From Mariannaea sp. PMI_226 (taxonomy: Eukaryota > Ascomycota > Sordariomycetes > Hypocreales > Nectriaceae): a stretch of 64,000 nucleotides of DNA. Each line of letters starts with the position of its first letter. Within the stretch, counting starts at the first letter, position 1. The notes under the pieces are model-generated. The model saw only the letters and a list, made by a program, of their open reading frames with translations, was not told the DNA's origin and ran no database searches. This document shows positions 1-10,896 of the stretch, in pieces. The position numbers and the translations under genes are program-made. The stretch lies in assembly GCA_024336345.1 (NCBI GenBank), contig JANFOG010000001.1:868001-932000 (forward strand), read 5' to 3'.

Positions 1-585
1 TCCGGTTGCTCATACAAAGACCAGGCTTCAATACGGAAATGAACTGTTTTGTCCAGAGTTTCGAGAACAACACCATGCTCGATTCCTCGATTCTCATTGC
101 ACCACTTGTCTTCTTCATCTCTCCCTGCGACCCACGCTTCACAAATACTCTTGATCGTATTCTTCTCCCCCCTGAGAAGGGCGGTCTGACTAGTACCGGA
201 TTAGTCTACCGGTACAACGCTGAGATCTCAGACGATGGTAAGGAGACGCCCGCCTCCGATCTGCCCCCAAATTTATTATGGAACTAATTCCTTGTCACCA
301 TATGCAGGAGTCGGCGGCAAAGAAGGTGCATTTAGTATGTGCACCTTTTGGCTTGTTGAGGCTATGACCCGTGCAAGTGTCTACGAGCCCAAGTACCTTG
401 TACGAGCTATCAACCTCTTCGAAAACATGCTAAGCTTTTCAAATCATTTGTGCATGTTCTCGGAGGAGATTGCGCGTACTGGCGAGCAGCTGGGCAACAC
501 GCCTCAGGCGTTCAGCCATTTAGCATTGATCAGTGCTGCGTTTAACCTCGATCGTGCTACGACAGGCTGGACTGAGACAAGATAG
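1..585 (+). CDS. Glycoside hydrolase family 15 protein, C-terminal part (cut by window edge)
   Basis: This is the last part of a gene that begins left of the window. Two reading frames join across a 70-nt intron at 238-307 (GTAAGG donor, ATGCAG acceptor) and rebuild the segment SDDGVGGKEGAFSMCTFWL. The text from NCFVQSFENN through FFISPCDPRF, EKGGLTSTGLVYRY, FSMCTFWLVEAM and LFSEEIA-like FSEEIARTGEQLGNTPQAFSHLA is the C-terminal (alpha/alpha)6-barrel half of intracellular GH15 enzymes, the family of glucoamylases and bacterial-type trehalases. In this family the segment around EEIA...GNTPQAFSH lies near the general-base glutamate. No secretion signal can be judged because the N-terminus is missing. 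The substrate cannot be deduced from this fragment; glucoamylase-like or trehalase activity are both possible. The frame stays open to base 3, and the stop is TAG at 583-585. The next gene is convergent, 178 bp away. Confidence 0.85.
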
Positions 586-763
586 TCAGTTACAGGGAAT
601 CAGATGAGGCTGCTATGTGCTTCTTACGGTTGATCTGATGTGATAAAAAGATATGCACGGGAGTGGCTCCGCTCACTTTTCAGATGTTTTTGAATAATTG
701 ACGCTGTGTCTTATAAAATTATATTTAAGATGGTTCATTTATCAAAAAATTGCAATTGCTTAT

Positions 764-3348
764 TTAAATTGAAGTCTTCTTGTCCTCTATGGTGACAAGT
801 TCACCAACCTTGATGGTTGGATACTGGGTATCTCTACTGCCATGATCATGGGGCCCTAGGAGATCGTGCCGCATATGAACTCCAAAGTAGATCTTACCAT
901 CATATCTCCTCGTTTTGGCGAGAGTGACAAATGGCTCCTCCTTCTTCTCTCCAGTCTCTTGGTCAATGCAAACCATCTGGCATCTTCGGCACGCACCGAG
1001 AAGCTTGAAAGTCTGCTTTCCTACACGTACCAAGCCCCAATTGTCTTCTTCAAACGCTGGCGGCTCATTCAAGCCATTGCTTCGCCTGAGCACGATATTT
1101 GCTCGGAAGGCTTTATCTGACACGCCTTCTCCGCCTCGGCGTTTGATCTCCTCATTTAAGGCATCAACACTGGAGCGACATATCATAAGAATGGGGCTCT
1201 CATTTGAGAGCAATATCTTGCTTGGCTGCTGCTGTTCGGAATCCGAGTCTGGGGGGGACGGAATTTCCGGGAACGAACCTGGTAGTCTCTGGATTCCGAG
1301 TTGAGGTTTCTGGTGTCTTGACATTTGCGCTTTTGAGAGTCGGCTGCTCGATCCAATACCACCAGGAGGGAACCGCGCCAGAACACATGGAATGCCTAAG
1401 ACTCTGGAGAAAAAGGTATTAATTTCATTAGACGTATAGATTTGTGGCGAGATCCTATCGCCGCATACCCGGGAGGGGAGTTGATGCATGCTCGTGTTAA
1501 CGAATGACGGGTCCGCGGATAATGGGATCGAAATCTGATTTGGAAATCCTTGCTTGGGTGTCCCATGATACTTAACAATCAGCTCTCCCCTGTCAAAGTC
1601 CAGGATTGGCCGTAGTAGTGCCATTTTGGGGCATCTTTTTTGACTGAGTGCATGTCCAGATCCTTGGTGCAGTAAACACCACTCTCGATCCCAAGCTAAG
1701 CCTTCTGGACGGATTTCCCAAGGGACAGCGGGAGGAATAGAAAAGCCAGCGCAGCTTTTGATCGGGTAAATAGTAATGGACTCAACCTCTAGACCGGCCT
1801 GAGTTTGTGAAGTCCATGGCTCCGTGATGCTGTCACAGTCGTAAATGCCCCCATTGTATAGTGTTGCCTCTTGGTAAAATTCGCCGATGAAATCAACGAA
1901 CCGATCAACATCTGCCATCGTACTCATCGCTCCTAAGCTCGCGCGGATTACACCTGTGGGCTTCCCCGCCATAATATCGTTCTCGGCTCCGCAGCGATAT
2001 CCGGCAGAAAAGTTTCGCTTCATTTCCCATGGCTGCAGGTTGAGGGCCGAGGCAATGCAACCTGGACTGCACAGTGATCCGGTTCGAATGTGCATCTTTT
2101 TCAGATTGGCAAGCTTCTCGAACTCGGTGAGACTTACCCAAGCGCCAAGGCTATTTCGAATATTGAAAGAGACGACCGGACCGGTGCCCAAAGGGGAATC
2201 GCTAGAAATTTTGGTATAAATCTTGCAGACAGGCTCTCCGTTGGCATGTCGCAGGCGACTTAGGGCCTGGTGAAGCCGTTGTGTAAGATATGAAGTGTGT
2301 GAGCTGACCTGGTCCATAGATCCAAATAGCCTCTGATGAGCACTCATAGCAATATCCAAAGCTATAATGCTATGAAAAGGTAGAGTGCCATCTTCTAGGC
2401 GTTCATGTAAGAATTGGGATTTTGTCGCATGCCATTCCTCCTTGCCACTGACAACCATGTCTACCGTACCCCCTCCAAAATATTTGCGATGATCAAACAG
2501 ATGTTCCGCTGAACGCCGAACTAGGAGGGCACCTAAATCAGGAAACCCAAATATTTTGTACAAGCTGAGAACGACAAAGTCAGGGATGATGCTAGGGTCG
2601 TCGAGGTGGAGCTGAGAGGTGGCACAAAATGAGGAAGCGTCCAACAGCGTATATATTTGTGACTGTGATTGCGTGTTTCGGTGTGTTCTCTTTAACTTTT
2701 GACTCCACGTGAGGGGATATCGTTTGCCATCCATGTGAGATTGAGCGGAATATGAGAAAAGAGTTACTGCAAGTTGTTGTTGTTGTGGAGAGTTGTCAAA
2801 GGGAGTCACGCCCTCGCACCAAGATTGGACACCATGATCGTCGAGACACACGCTGTCAGAGGCTTCGCCTCGTGCTCCAACAAGGCTGGTATGGCAGGCT
2901 TGGTGATAAGCATAGCGCCATCCGTGAGGTTGGCACCTCAGGGCATCCACAACAAGTTTAATCCCAGCGGTGGCATTTGAGACGAAGACAAGGTCATATT
3001 TTGAGGGGTCAGCTCCTAAGAAAGCCAGAAGATTCATGCGGGCATCTTCAATGCGAGAGGTTGAAAGCTGGGAAGAAGGCGAGGCAGAATGAGGATTCCC
3101 GTAAAGGGCTGAGGTCATGTCGATCGCGAAGGAGTCCATGACGGACTTGGGACATAGTGTGGCTCCAGCATGGTCAAGGTAGACGGAATCTGGGGGGCAA
3201 TCTAGTATTAGCTACAGAAGGGGAGAAACCAGGGTTGAGAAGATGAACGGCAACAATGGGAACCAGTACCTTTTATCATGGGATATTCCCCTTCTCTAAG
3301 GTCCTCAACATCTGTGTTGTACACTGAATCTTTCATGGCGGATATCAT
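764..3348 (-). CDS. hxB: Molybdenum cofactor sulfurase (HxB/MOCOS type)
   Basis: The enzyme converts the oxo form of molybdenum cofactor to the sulfurated form needed by xanthine dehydrogenase and aldehyde oxidases. Two exons are seen: 3270-3348 and 764-3189, with an 80-nt intron at 3190-3269. Joining them gives MIKDSVYLDHAGATLCPKSV, the family's N-terminal signature, and a protein of about 834 aa, close to the usual 800-850. Residues 1 to about 460 are the NifS-like PLP domain: the PLP lysine lies in SLYKIFGFP (about residue 238), and the cysteine cluster RTGSLCSPGCIA (about residues 396-406) holds the expected persulfide cysteine. The C-terminal part is the MOSC N-terminal beta-barrel (ITIYPIKSCAGF) and MOSC domain (CRRCQMVCIDQETG). 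The start at 3348 is the first ATG of the open frame; 3336 is an alternative 12 bases downstream. The gene is divergent from ARS2, 1.9 kb away. Confidence 0.95.
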
Positions 3349-5221
3349 GACAACAGCCCTGAATCCTATGCAGGCGGAGGATAAAAGCGAAGAATTAGGA
3401 TGAATATGGGCATTCACATGAGAAATAAATAGACGATCGAATTATGTTGTGCAAGAACAGCCAAACATTGGAGCAACTGGGCTTGCAAGTATTTGGCCGA
3501 TATCCGGTGTTGATGGGTTTCCTTTGTAGGTTGCGATATCACAGATCTCAGTGGAGACGCCTAACCCGTCTCTTGGTGGTGAGGAAGCGAGGTGGATTGG
3601 GATGGTAAGAGAGCACAGATCGCGTTCAATAGTCCAATTGCGCCGACGCTGAAGAAATAAGATGTAGTGGGAAAAAAGAATTGAGAAGTAGAATGCAAAG
3701 CAACCAGATGGCGGAAGTTGGGAAGTAAGCAGCCTGGTTGAAGCCATTCGCCTCTCCGCTCTTTATAAGAGACAAACACGGCGCCTGGTAGAGTGTAGGT
3801 AATCTGTTCCCATGATGTAACTAAGGCCTGCTAGCATGCTGCACCTGCTACTTGCGATAGCAAAGCGGCGAACTGTCGCCCCCTTCCTGGCTGCCCTCAG
3901 GCCCGGAGATCGCCACCCTCCATCCCGGCCGTCGATCAAGGCTTGTCATTGGCCCGAAGATATGCGAAGAGACGCGACACTGGGCAATGTACACTGTGCA
4001 AATGGCTGAGACCGCGCCAACTTGATTGGCTGACTTGGTCACTCTTTCTCTGTTTTACGAGACCGCTCACTCCTGCCTGCATACTGTAATTGGTACCGTG
4101 TGCCGTTACTGTCCATTATCAAGGTACTGTACATGCTGGCATGCCTACATGGCTTTATGCACATCCTCAATGAATCGTCTTCTCAACGATCTGTCCACCT
4201 TACGTTGCAAAAGGTTGCTTACCTGACACTACATTACCAAAGATAGATACCTCATGTAGAGTGCATACCTCGGCACATTAAGTAAGGCGCCTTGGACAAT
4301 CGATCGAGCAGGGACTCCGTTATCCGTACGGGGCAATACTGCAAAGCCAAGTGCTGTATGGAGGTACACAGTACCAAGGTGGCCCGCCCTTTGTTGCCTC
4401 GGACCTGACTAACACACCTCTGGTAAAGTACCGGAGGTACCTCCAGTCACTGGAGCCTTGCGCGTTCTCAGGTACTTACTGTACCATAGTATACCCTCCG
4501 AACCATCCCCAGAGCGGCTGCATCAAACCCGCAGCCGGCGCAAGCTCCACCCCGAGTCCAGCGCCAACAGCCAGCGCTACTCGTCGCTCAACTCAGCCTC
4601 CTCCACCTCGCATTCTCACCTTCTTCGCATCGTCAACCTCGCATCGCATCCCCAATCGTATGTGAGGCGAGGCCTGTTGGAGAGCCAGATATTCTGCAAC
4701 TGTGCCATCACCATCTTCAGAGCTCTATTTGCTCGCCCAATTAGTTTGTCTCCCTCTTACTTTCATCCTCTCTTTCTTCCCATTCTCCTGGTTCCTCTTC
4801 GATCAAAGCCTCGATTTGCCAGCCTCGCGCGTCTATTGCCACGACCCTTCTTCTCTTCATATTCCTCCCACCGCCCTTTCATCAACCTCTTCATTTTTTT
4901 TTTTCTGCCTTGGTTCTCTTGTCTTTCCCCTTAACTCTGGGCCTCGCTCCCTCTACCATTCTTCTCCATGGCGTCTCCAAGCCATCCCTCGTTGTTTTCT
5001 TGCTTCTCCTACCACCCCTTATCCAAATATCGTTGAGGATGATTTCTCTAACCGCAATCACGTCGCCATACAATAGGCTCCGCCAACCCTCTATCCCATC
5101 TGCTCTGAATCATCGCTCCGGAGTATCTAGCAAACATAGGCCAAACCCGTGTCTTGCTGCGGAAAACAAACCATCTCGCATGCAAGCTCAAGTCGCGTAC
5201 AGGTTTCTTTGAAGAATAAAA
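3349..5221. other. Intergenic region between divergent MoCo sulfurase and ARS2 genes
   Basis: No convincing gene lies in these 1.9 kb. The right third, from about 4600, is rich in C and T on the plus strand, as expected for the leader of the ARS2 gene. A cluster of GGTAC/GTACC repeats lies at 4350-4495 and includes the perfect 12-bp palindrome GGAGGTACCTCC at 4433-4444. Open frames here have no recognisable protein content. Confidence 0.6.
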
Positions 5222-8011
5222 ATGGACTCCTACACGTCTTTTCGGGAGGCCCCAGCTCGGTCTCCGGTCGAGAGAAACTGGAACCGTGACGAATCACGAA
5301 CAAGAGACGAGCGAACTGATCCTTTCTACCGTGGTAGATCTCCTGGTACGTCTCCTCATGGCTCATCAAGTTTCTCTCCCCGCTTCTTGCTTGTGATACT
5401 CTCTATTCTGAGTTCGCGTACGACCTTGTTCACTACATCATTTCTAACCTAAAAACTTTACAGGCCACGATCGACGCGAGCGCCGAAGATCCCGCTCACC
5501 TGCCGCGGTCGATAGATACGAACCTCGATCTCGCAGAGATGAGCGTGATCGAGAAGATCGACGTCGCGTTGGCTCCCCTCCGGCCAATATCGATCGATAC
5601 GTCCCGGGTCAAGACGCCAATGCCACGTCTGGCGGTGCAACCGTGAACCCCCTTGCCGACCCCGTCAAGCTGCCCTATCAAGTTGGCTTCTCGTATTTTG
5701 GGGAGTGGTGGAGAATGAATGAAAAAATAAAGGAAGAAAAAGAGAGAGTTCGAACTGGTCGACGTCGCGAGCCGGAACGACCTCGTGGTGCGAGGGAAGC
5801 ACAAGAAGATCGCGACAAGGAGAAGATCAAGATCCAGGCTGCTTACGACTCTTACAAGGAGGAATTGCAGGCAAAAATGGCACGTGCATTCGTATCTGAA
5901 CATAAGAAGGAGCAGTGGTTCAGAGAGCGATACGCCCCCGAAATTCGTGACGAATTCCGAGGTAAACTCAATGAATTTCGACGTGGCGCCTACAGCCAGT
6001 GGGAGCAAGACCTCGAGTCCGGAACTTTCGACGAATTTTCCCTCGAAGGAGTGCCCAAGAGCGAAAGCAACGGGGCTGGTGGTGTTGTGGAGAAGGAGGA
6101 AGGTGAAGCGACTGCTACAAATGAGATTCTCGGTGTTGGTGATTTGGTTCCGGCCAACGGTGCGGATATTCGGGATGAGAACCAGTTCCAACCCACTCTA
6201 CTCATCAAGACAATTGCACCGCACGTCAGCCGCCAGAATCTGGAAGCCTTCTGCAAGGAGCACCTCGGTGAGGAAGAGGGCGGCTTCAAGTGGCTCTCAC
6301 TGTCCGATCCCAACCCCAGTAAGCGGTATCATCGCATTGGATGGGTAATGTTGCATCCCTCTTCCGAGACGGCTATGCCGGTGGATCGTATTGATCCCAA
6401 GGATGAGGATGGTGACGAGCCGATAGCATCGCCTCAACCAGCCTCTACGGCTGAAAAGGCTCTTGATGCTATCAACGGCAAGACAGTCAAGGATGAGGTA
6501 CGCGGTGATTTTGTGTGCCACGTTGGAGTCCACAACCCGCCCATGCACCCCAGAAAGAAGGCTCTTTGGGACCTTTTCTCCGCTCCTGAACGTATTGATA
6601 AGGATCTACTGCTGGTCCAGCGGATCGTCAACAAGTTTGAGGAGGAGTTCGGATCCGATTTCCAAGCCATGTTGAAAGTGGAAGAAAAGGTCGAAGATCT
6701 CAAGAATGCTGGGCAGCTTCAGCCTGCAGTCCCTCCTACACCGGTGAAAAAGGTGAATAAGACTCGAGAGCTTGGTATGGATGAGGCCATGGATGTGGAA
6801 GACGGGGCTATCGATGCCGAGGACGAAGAGGAGGAGGGTGCTATTGAAGATGATGAAGTCGATGACGAGGAGCTTCTTGTCAAGAAGAAACAGCTCGACT
6901 TATTGATCGAATACCTGCGCCGTGTCTTCAACTTCTGTTTCTTCTGCGTTTTTGAGAGTGACTCAATTCACGAGTTGACTCGAAAATGCCCTGGTGGACA
7001 TTTGCGCCGACCCCGTAGCACTCTCTCCTCTTCAGCTCGAGCAGTCGCTGTTGCCAGTGCCAATGGGGACGCATTCCCGGGTAAAAAGCGTAATGAAACT
7101 GAGGAACCCGAGAGCGAGCAAGTTGAGGGAGACAAAAAGTTCCGTAACACATCCAATAAGTCTGAGCAGCAGCTATTGAGAGCCTTTAACTGGGTCAAAA
7201 CGTTTGAGGACAAGCTAAATCAGCTCCTCGACCCACAATCCACTGATATCCGAAAGCTGGGTGGTCGCCTGGTGGAAGAATCAGTTGAGGAAGAGCTTCT
7301 CAAGCATGTCAAACAAGAAGACGAGCATAAATGGAGGTGCAAGGCACCCGAGTGCACGAAGCTGTTCAAAGAGGAGCACTTTTGGAGGAAACACGTGGAG
7401 AAGCGCCATGCCGACTGGCTGGATGGCATGAAGCAAGAGGTTCGTAAGAACGTGGTGCAAACACTAATAGTTCACGACGAGGCTAACTTTTTTTTTTCTC
7501 TCTCTTACAGTTCGAACTCATCAACGCATATGTGATAGATCCAGCTCATATTGCGCCATCAAGGACGGATGCCAACTCCAATGGCCATTTCCCTCCTGCG
7601 AATGGTCAAGGATCTACGGGAACGCCTCGTGGCTTCAACCTCCAGAACTTTTCAATGAACGGCATGATGGGTATGCCAGGATTCCCCATGGCCCCCGGTG
7701 CGTTTCCTACCATGTTCGCTGGCATGCAAGCTGGTGGATGGAACCCAATGAATGAGGACCGTTCCGGCGGCCCTATTCGCCGAGGAGGCATGTCTGGAGG
7801 AGGTCGTGGCCAGTTCCGCTCTGGGCCGTATGACCGCCGAGGAGGTAACCGATGGGAGAACGGCCGAAACCGTATGGGAGGATCCCGATGGGGAGATGGT
7901 GCAGGGGCTGCCGCAGGCGGACCTCGAGAAGCTGTGCAGGGACGGAGCCTCAAGAGCTACGAAGACCTTGATCAAGTGTCTGGTAGCGGTGGAGGAGAGC
8001 TCAACTATTAA
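5222..8011 (+). CDS. ARS2/SERRATE-family RNA effector protein
   Basis: ARS2 (arsenite-resistance protein 2, SERRATE in plants) links the nuclear cap-binding complex to RNA processing and decay. Three exons are proposed: 5222-5345, 5464-7454 and 7511-8011, giving about 871 aa. Intron 1 (118 nt, GTACGT...TTACAG) joins RSPG to HDRRERRRSRSP. Intron 2 (about 56 nt) has a weak donor: GTGCAA at 7455 or GTGGTG at 7452 both keep the frame, and it ends in a strong polypyrimidine tract and TTACAG. The N-terminus is an R/S/E/D-rich segment, followed by PYQVGFSYFGEWW and the helical SERRATE/ARS2 core. Near residue 660 a single C2H2 finger is seen (CKAPECTKLF then HVEKRH), leading into FELINAYVIDPAHIAPSR, typical of the family. 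The C-terminus is Gly/Met/Arg-rich with RGG-like repeats, a likely RNA- or partner-binding tail. Acidic stretches lie around residues 480-510. Confidence 0.92.
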
Positions 8012-8683
8012 AAGCTTCACATCCCAGAGCTAAAATTGAGCAGGGATCAGAACGTGACCCAGAGAGACACTGGGCTTGTAACTTCAAACTCCGTGGAGGG
8101 CGTTACTCCAAGGCGGTCTGGATTTGGGCTTGAGAACGGTTACCCCCCCAAAAAAGCAACAGTGCACCCAAGACGCGCCCTTTGTAGAATATCTTTGTTA
8201 TCATTGTTAGCATTTCAGTTACAGGTTTGAGACTTATTAAGGCAATACTACTATCGTTTAAAAATATACTCCATTTAAAAAAGGAAGAAAAGAGAAAAAA
8301 AGAAGAAGATGATGAAGAAGAGTTCTAATCCACTCATGTTCAATCTCTCATTATGTTGCGCACTTCTCCCGGACACTTCTTTGCATCCCATGGAATCTCC
8401 GCCTAGGTACTGACCAAAAACCCAAGCACTCCCTGGTTGTCATTGGTGGCTTAGGTTGGTTGTGAGCGATAGTGGTAGTCGTTCCTGTGGCTGAGAGTCT
8501 TGACGGGAAGAGATCCGCACCGGCCAATCACAGGCCGCGATAAGATATTTTTGCATCATGAATTCCCCCCACAGCCCACCTTTTTTTTCTTTGCAGTACT
8601 TCGTGGTTATTTCTCCCAACTCTCGAGTTCAATCCAGCCAATCCCCCATTGATCGACCAGACCTCCCTTTGCCAGTCGCCAAG
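8012..8683. other. Intergenic region ARS2 to PXR1
   Basis: This holds the ARS2 3' end and the PXR1 promoter, and no gene is seen. An A/G-rich tract runs from about 8278 to 8325 and a T-run lies at 8581-8590. The final 60 bases before the PXR1 start are pyrimidine-rich. Confidence 0.5.
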
Positions 8684-9933
8684 ATGGGAATCCTACACGA
8701 AGGCCATAGGTATGGAAAATGACCTCGCGATCACATATTCTTGTCTTCTGAATGCTCACTCTGCATCTCTAGCAAACGAAAGATCAACAAGGATCCCAAC
8801 AACACCAAATGGACTCGTGATACGAACACCTTTGGACAGAAGATCCTACGGGCCCAGGGCTGGCAACCGGGCCAGTTCCTCGGAGCCGCCGATGCGCCGC
8901 ACTCAGAGCTACACACCGCCGCGAACGCGTCGTACATTAGAGTCGTCCTGAAGGATGACATGAAGGGGCTGGGTTTCAACAGGGCCAAGGAAGACGAGGT
9001 TACAGGCCTTGGCGTCTTCCAAGATCTGCTTAGCCGGTTGAACGGCAAGTCCGAGTCTGCAGTTGAGGAGGATCGTCAAGCGAGACTGGCAATCAAGACC
9101 CATCATTATGTCGAACAGCGATACGGACCCATGCGATTCGTTCGAGGTGGTTTGTTGGTTGGCGACGAGATCAAGGAAGAGAAAACATCTGAAGAATCCA
9201 CAAGCGAGACTGAGACTCGAGCAGAAAATGAAGATTCGGAAATGGGAGGAGTGGACTCGGTAATCAAGAAGGAGAAGAAGGACAAGAAGTCGAAAAAGAG
9301 AAAGGCCAGTGATGATGGTGATGATACCTCTGATCGGGAATCTGAGTCCAAGAGCAAGAAGAGAAGAAAGGAAGAGCGCAAGATGAAGGCATCTGAAGAT
9401 AGCGCCGACGACTCCAAGGCAAAGAAGAAGGAAAAGAAGGACAAGTCGCGCTCAAAGGAGTCGGCAGAGAGCTCACAGGACGAATCTATGACGAAGAAGG
9501 AAAAGTCCAAGAAGCGTAAATCCAAGTCGAAGGACAAGAGCCAATCTCCCGAGGAGTCTGAGGATGAGCAAGTCAAGGAGTCCAAGAAGGAGAAGAAGGA
9601 GAGGAAAGAGAAGGAGAAGAAGGAAAAGAAGAAGCGCCGAAAGGAGGAATCCAAGGCGTCAAGCTCAACAACGCTGGATAACACCCCGGCCGAGTCGACA
9701 GCAAATACTGGAACTTCAACACCCACCCCTGCAACTTCAGGAACTTCGACACCTCGAGGGAGCCGAAACTTTGTGAGATCACGCTTTATTGCACAGAAGA
9801 AACAGGCAGTATTGGACACCAAGGCACTTGCACAGGTTCGTACATGGATTAAATTCTCAACCTCATATCTTCTCCCCTTTGTTGGATACTTTGAGTACTA
9901 ACCAGTGAGTAGATCTTTATGGTTAAGGCGTAA
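8684..9933 (+). CDS. PXR1: PinX1-related G-patch protein PXR1/GNO1
   Basis: PXR1 (Gno1) is a nucleolar G-patch cofactor of the helicase Prp43 in rRNA and snoRNA maturation, and its human relative PINX1 inhibits telomerase. Three exons: 8684-8709 (only 26 nt), 8773-9835 and 9913-9933 (21 nt), giving 369 aa. The first intron (63 nt, GTATGG...CTCTAG) joins MGILHEGH to SKRKINKDPNNTKW. The last (77 nt, 9836-9912) joins KALAQ to IFMVKA, the conserved C-terminal end of the family, which confirms the model. The G-patch spans about residues 25-75 (FGQKILRAQGWQPGQFLGA, then DDMKGLGF). After FVRGGLLVGDE comes a long Lys/Glu/Ser-rich tail with many KKEKK repeats, followed by a Thr/Pro/Ser spacer and the conserved RFIAQKKQAVLDTKAL. 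The tail suits nucleolar retention. Its 3' end faces that of a small minus-strand gene 498 bp away. Confidence 0.95.
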
Positions 9934-10431
9934 AAGCGATCTAGACGTGGTTTTATTGTCCTAGGCGTACGGGAATTTGTGATGCGGAATTAGCCTTGCA
10001 GCTTTCGTCCCATACTTAGCTACCGACAGTCAGTTCATAAACGATACACCCTAGATGTCTCATTACTTGGTCGAAGGAGTTTGGTGTTATGCCTCTGGGA
10101 TTCACGCAAAAGAGGCAAGGGAAAAAAAAGTCTTTATCAAAGCGGTGCGGTTTCCTGGAAGATGAATTTTTTGTATAGATCTCACCCGAAAAACAAAAAT
10201 CAAGGCTTATTACAATTACTATTTGGCAGCATGTCGATTGATTGAATTGAATTGGCATTAATATTTCTTCTAGCAATTTGTTTCGGTCACGTCTTGCGTT
10301 CTTCACAATCGCATCTCTGTGTTCTGACGCCAACCATCCGCCGCATACTGGACGCTTCTAATTGTACAACAGGAGCCTACATTTGTGCTCACTCAGCATG
10401 CTCAATTGGCATATCGGGAGTTGGGACAGTC
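9934..10431. other. Intergenic region between convergent genes
   Basis: About 500 bases lie between the stop codons of PXR1 (+) and the 70-aa gene (-). The region is AT-richer than its neighbours in the middle and shows no gene. It should contain both 3' UTRs. Confidence 0.5.
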
Positions 10432-10896
10432 TTATTTGGAAGCGTCTCGGCCGAAGTTGCTGGGTACAAGCGTATCTTGTTAGCTCAGTGCTCCTTTGAG
10501 TTGATATACGGAGATGGCCGATAATAACGTGGAAGGAGGAGAGGGGGAGGTAGACAATCCAAGACAGGATGAGGGCAGAGCATACTTGTGGAAGAGTTGA
10601 CTGAAGATACCGCCTTTGGGAACCTGGTCGGACATGCTCTGACGACGGGCATTGTTTGCCTCGGAGCCACGCTTCTGCTCTTGCAAGCTGGCGAAGGCGG
10701 GCATCCAGCCGGAGCTCTGTGAATGGCAATGGGTTAGTAAGAGAGGCCTTATGGAGGGCGAGAGAGGATTGAAAGCTGAAGGATGGGAAGAGTGAAGAAA
10801 TGGAAGAGACGGGAAGAGGAGGAAGGGAGGGGGTGGTCATACACGGCGTCGAGTCGTGGTGGTGTTTTGAGGATTTTGAGGAGCGTCAGAGTTCAT
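10432..10896 (-). CDS. Small conserved-looking 70-aa protein of unknown function (three exons)
   Basis: This gene is only visible after splicing. The exons are 10843-10896, 10586-10716 and 10432-10459. The introns are 10717-10842 (GTATGA...TTCACAG) and 10460-10585 (GTATGC...ACCCAG), both 126 nt. Phases agree at each junction (54, 131 and 28 nt; 71 codons with stop). The product starts MNSDAPQNPQNTTTTRRR, continues SSGWMPAFASLQEQKRGSEA, then NNARRQSMSDQVPKGG and ends IFSQLFHNNFGRDASK. The N-terminus is Asn/Thr-rich, the middle is charged and Gln-rich, and RRQSMS could be a basophilic kinase site. No membrane segment or signal peptide is seen. I recognise it as resembling small conserved fungal proteins but cannot name a function. 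The evidence for reality is three frames joined by two good introns into one compact low-gap sequence. A stretch of 3 kb without genes lies upstream. Confidence 0.75.

Noticed and set aside
8621..8640. tRNA-like B box (GAGTTCAATCC)
   Set aside because: No A box or cloverleaf arms around it. I found no convincing tRNA anywhere in the window.
9106..9822. 238-codon open frame on the minus strand opposite PXR1
   Set aside because: It is the antisense of the Lys/Glu/Ser-rich PXR1 tail and reads as Ser/Phe/Leu low complexity.
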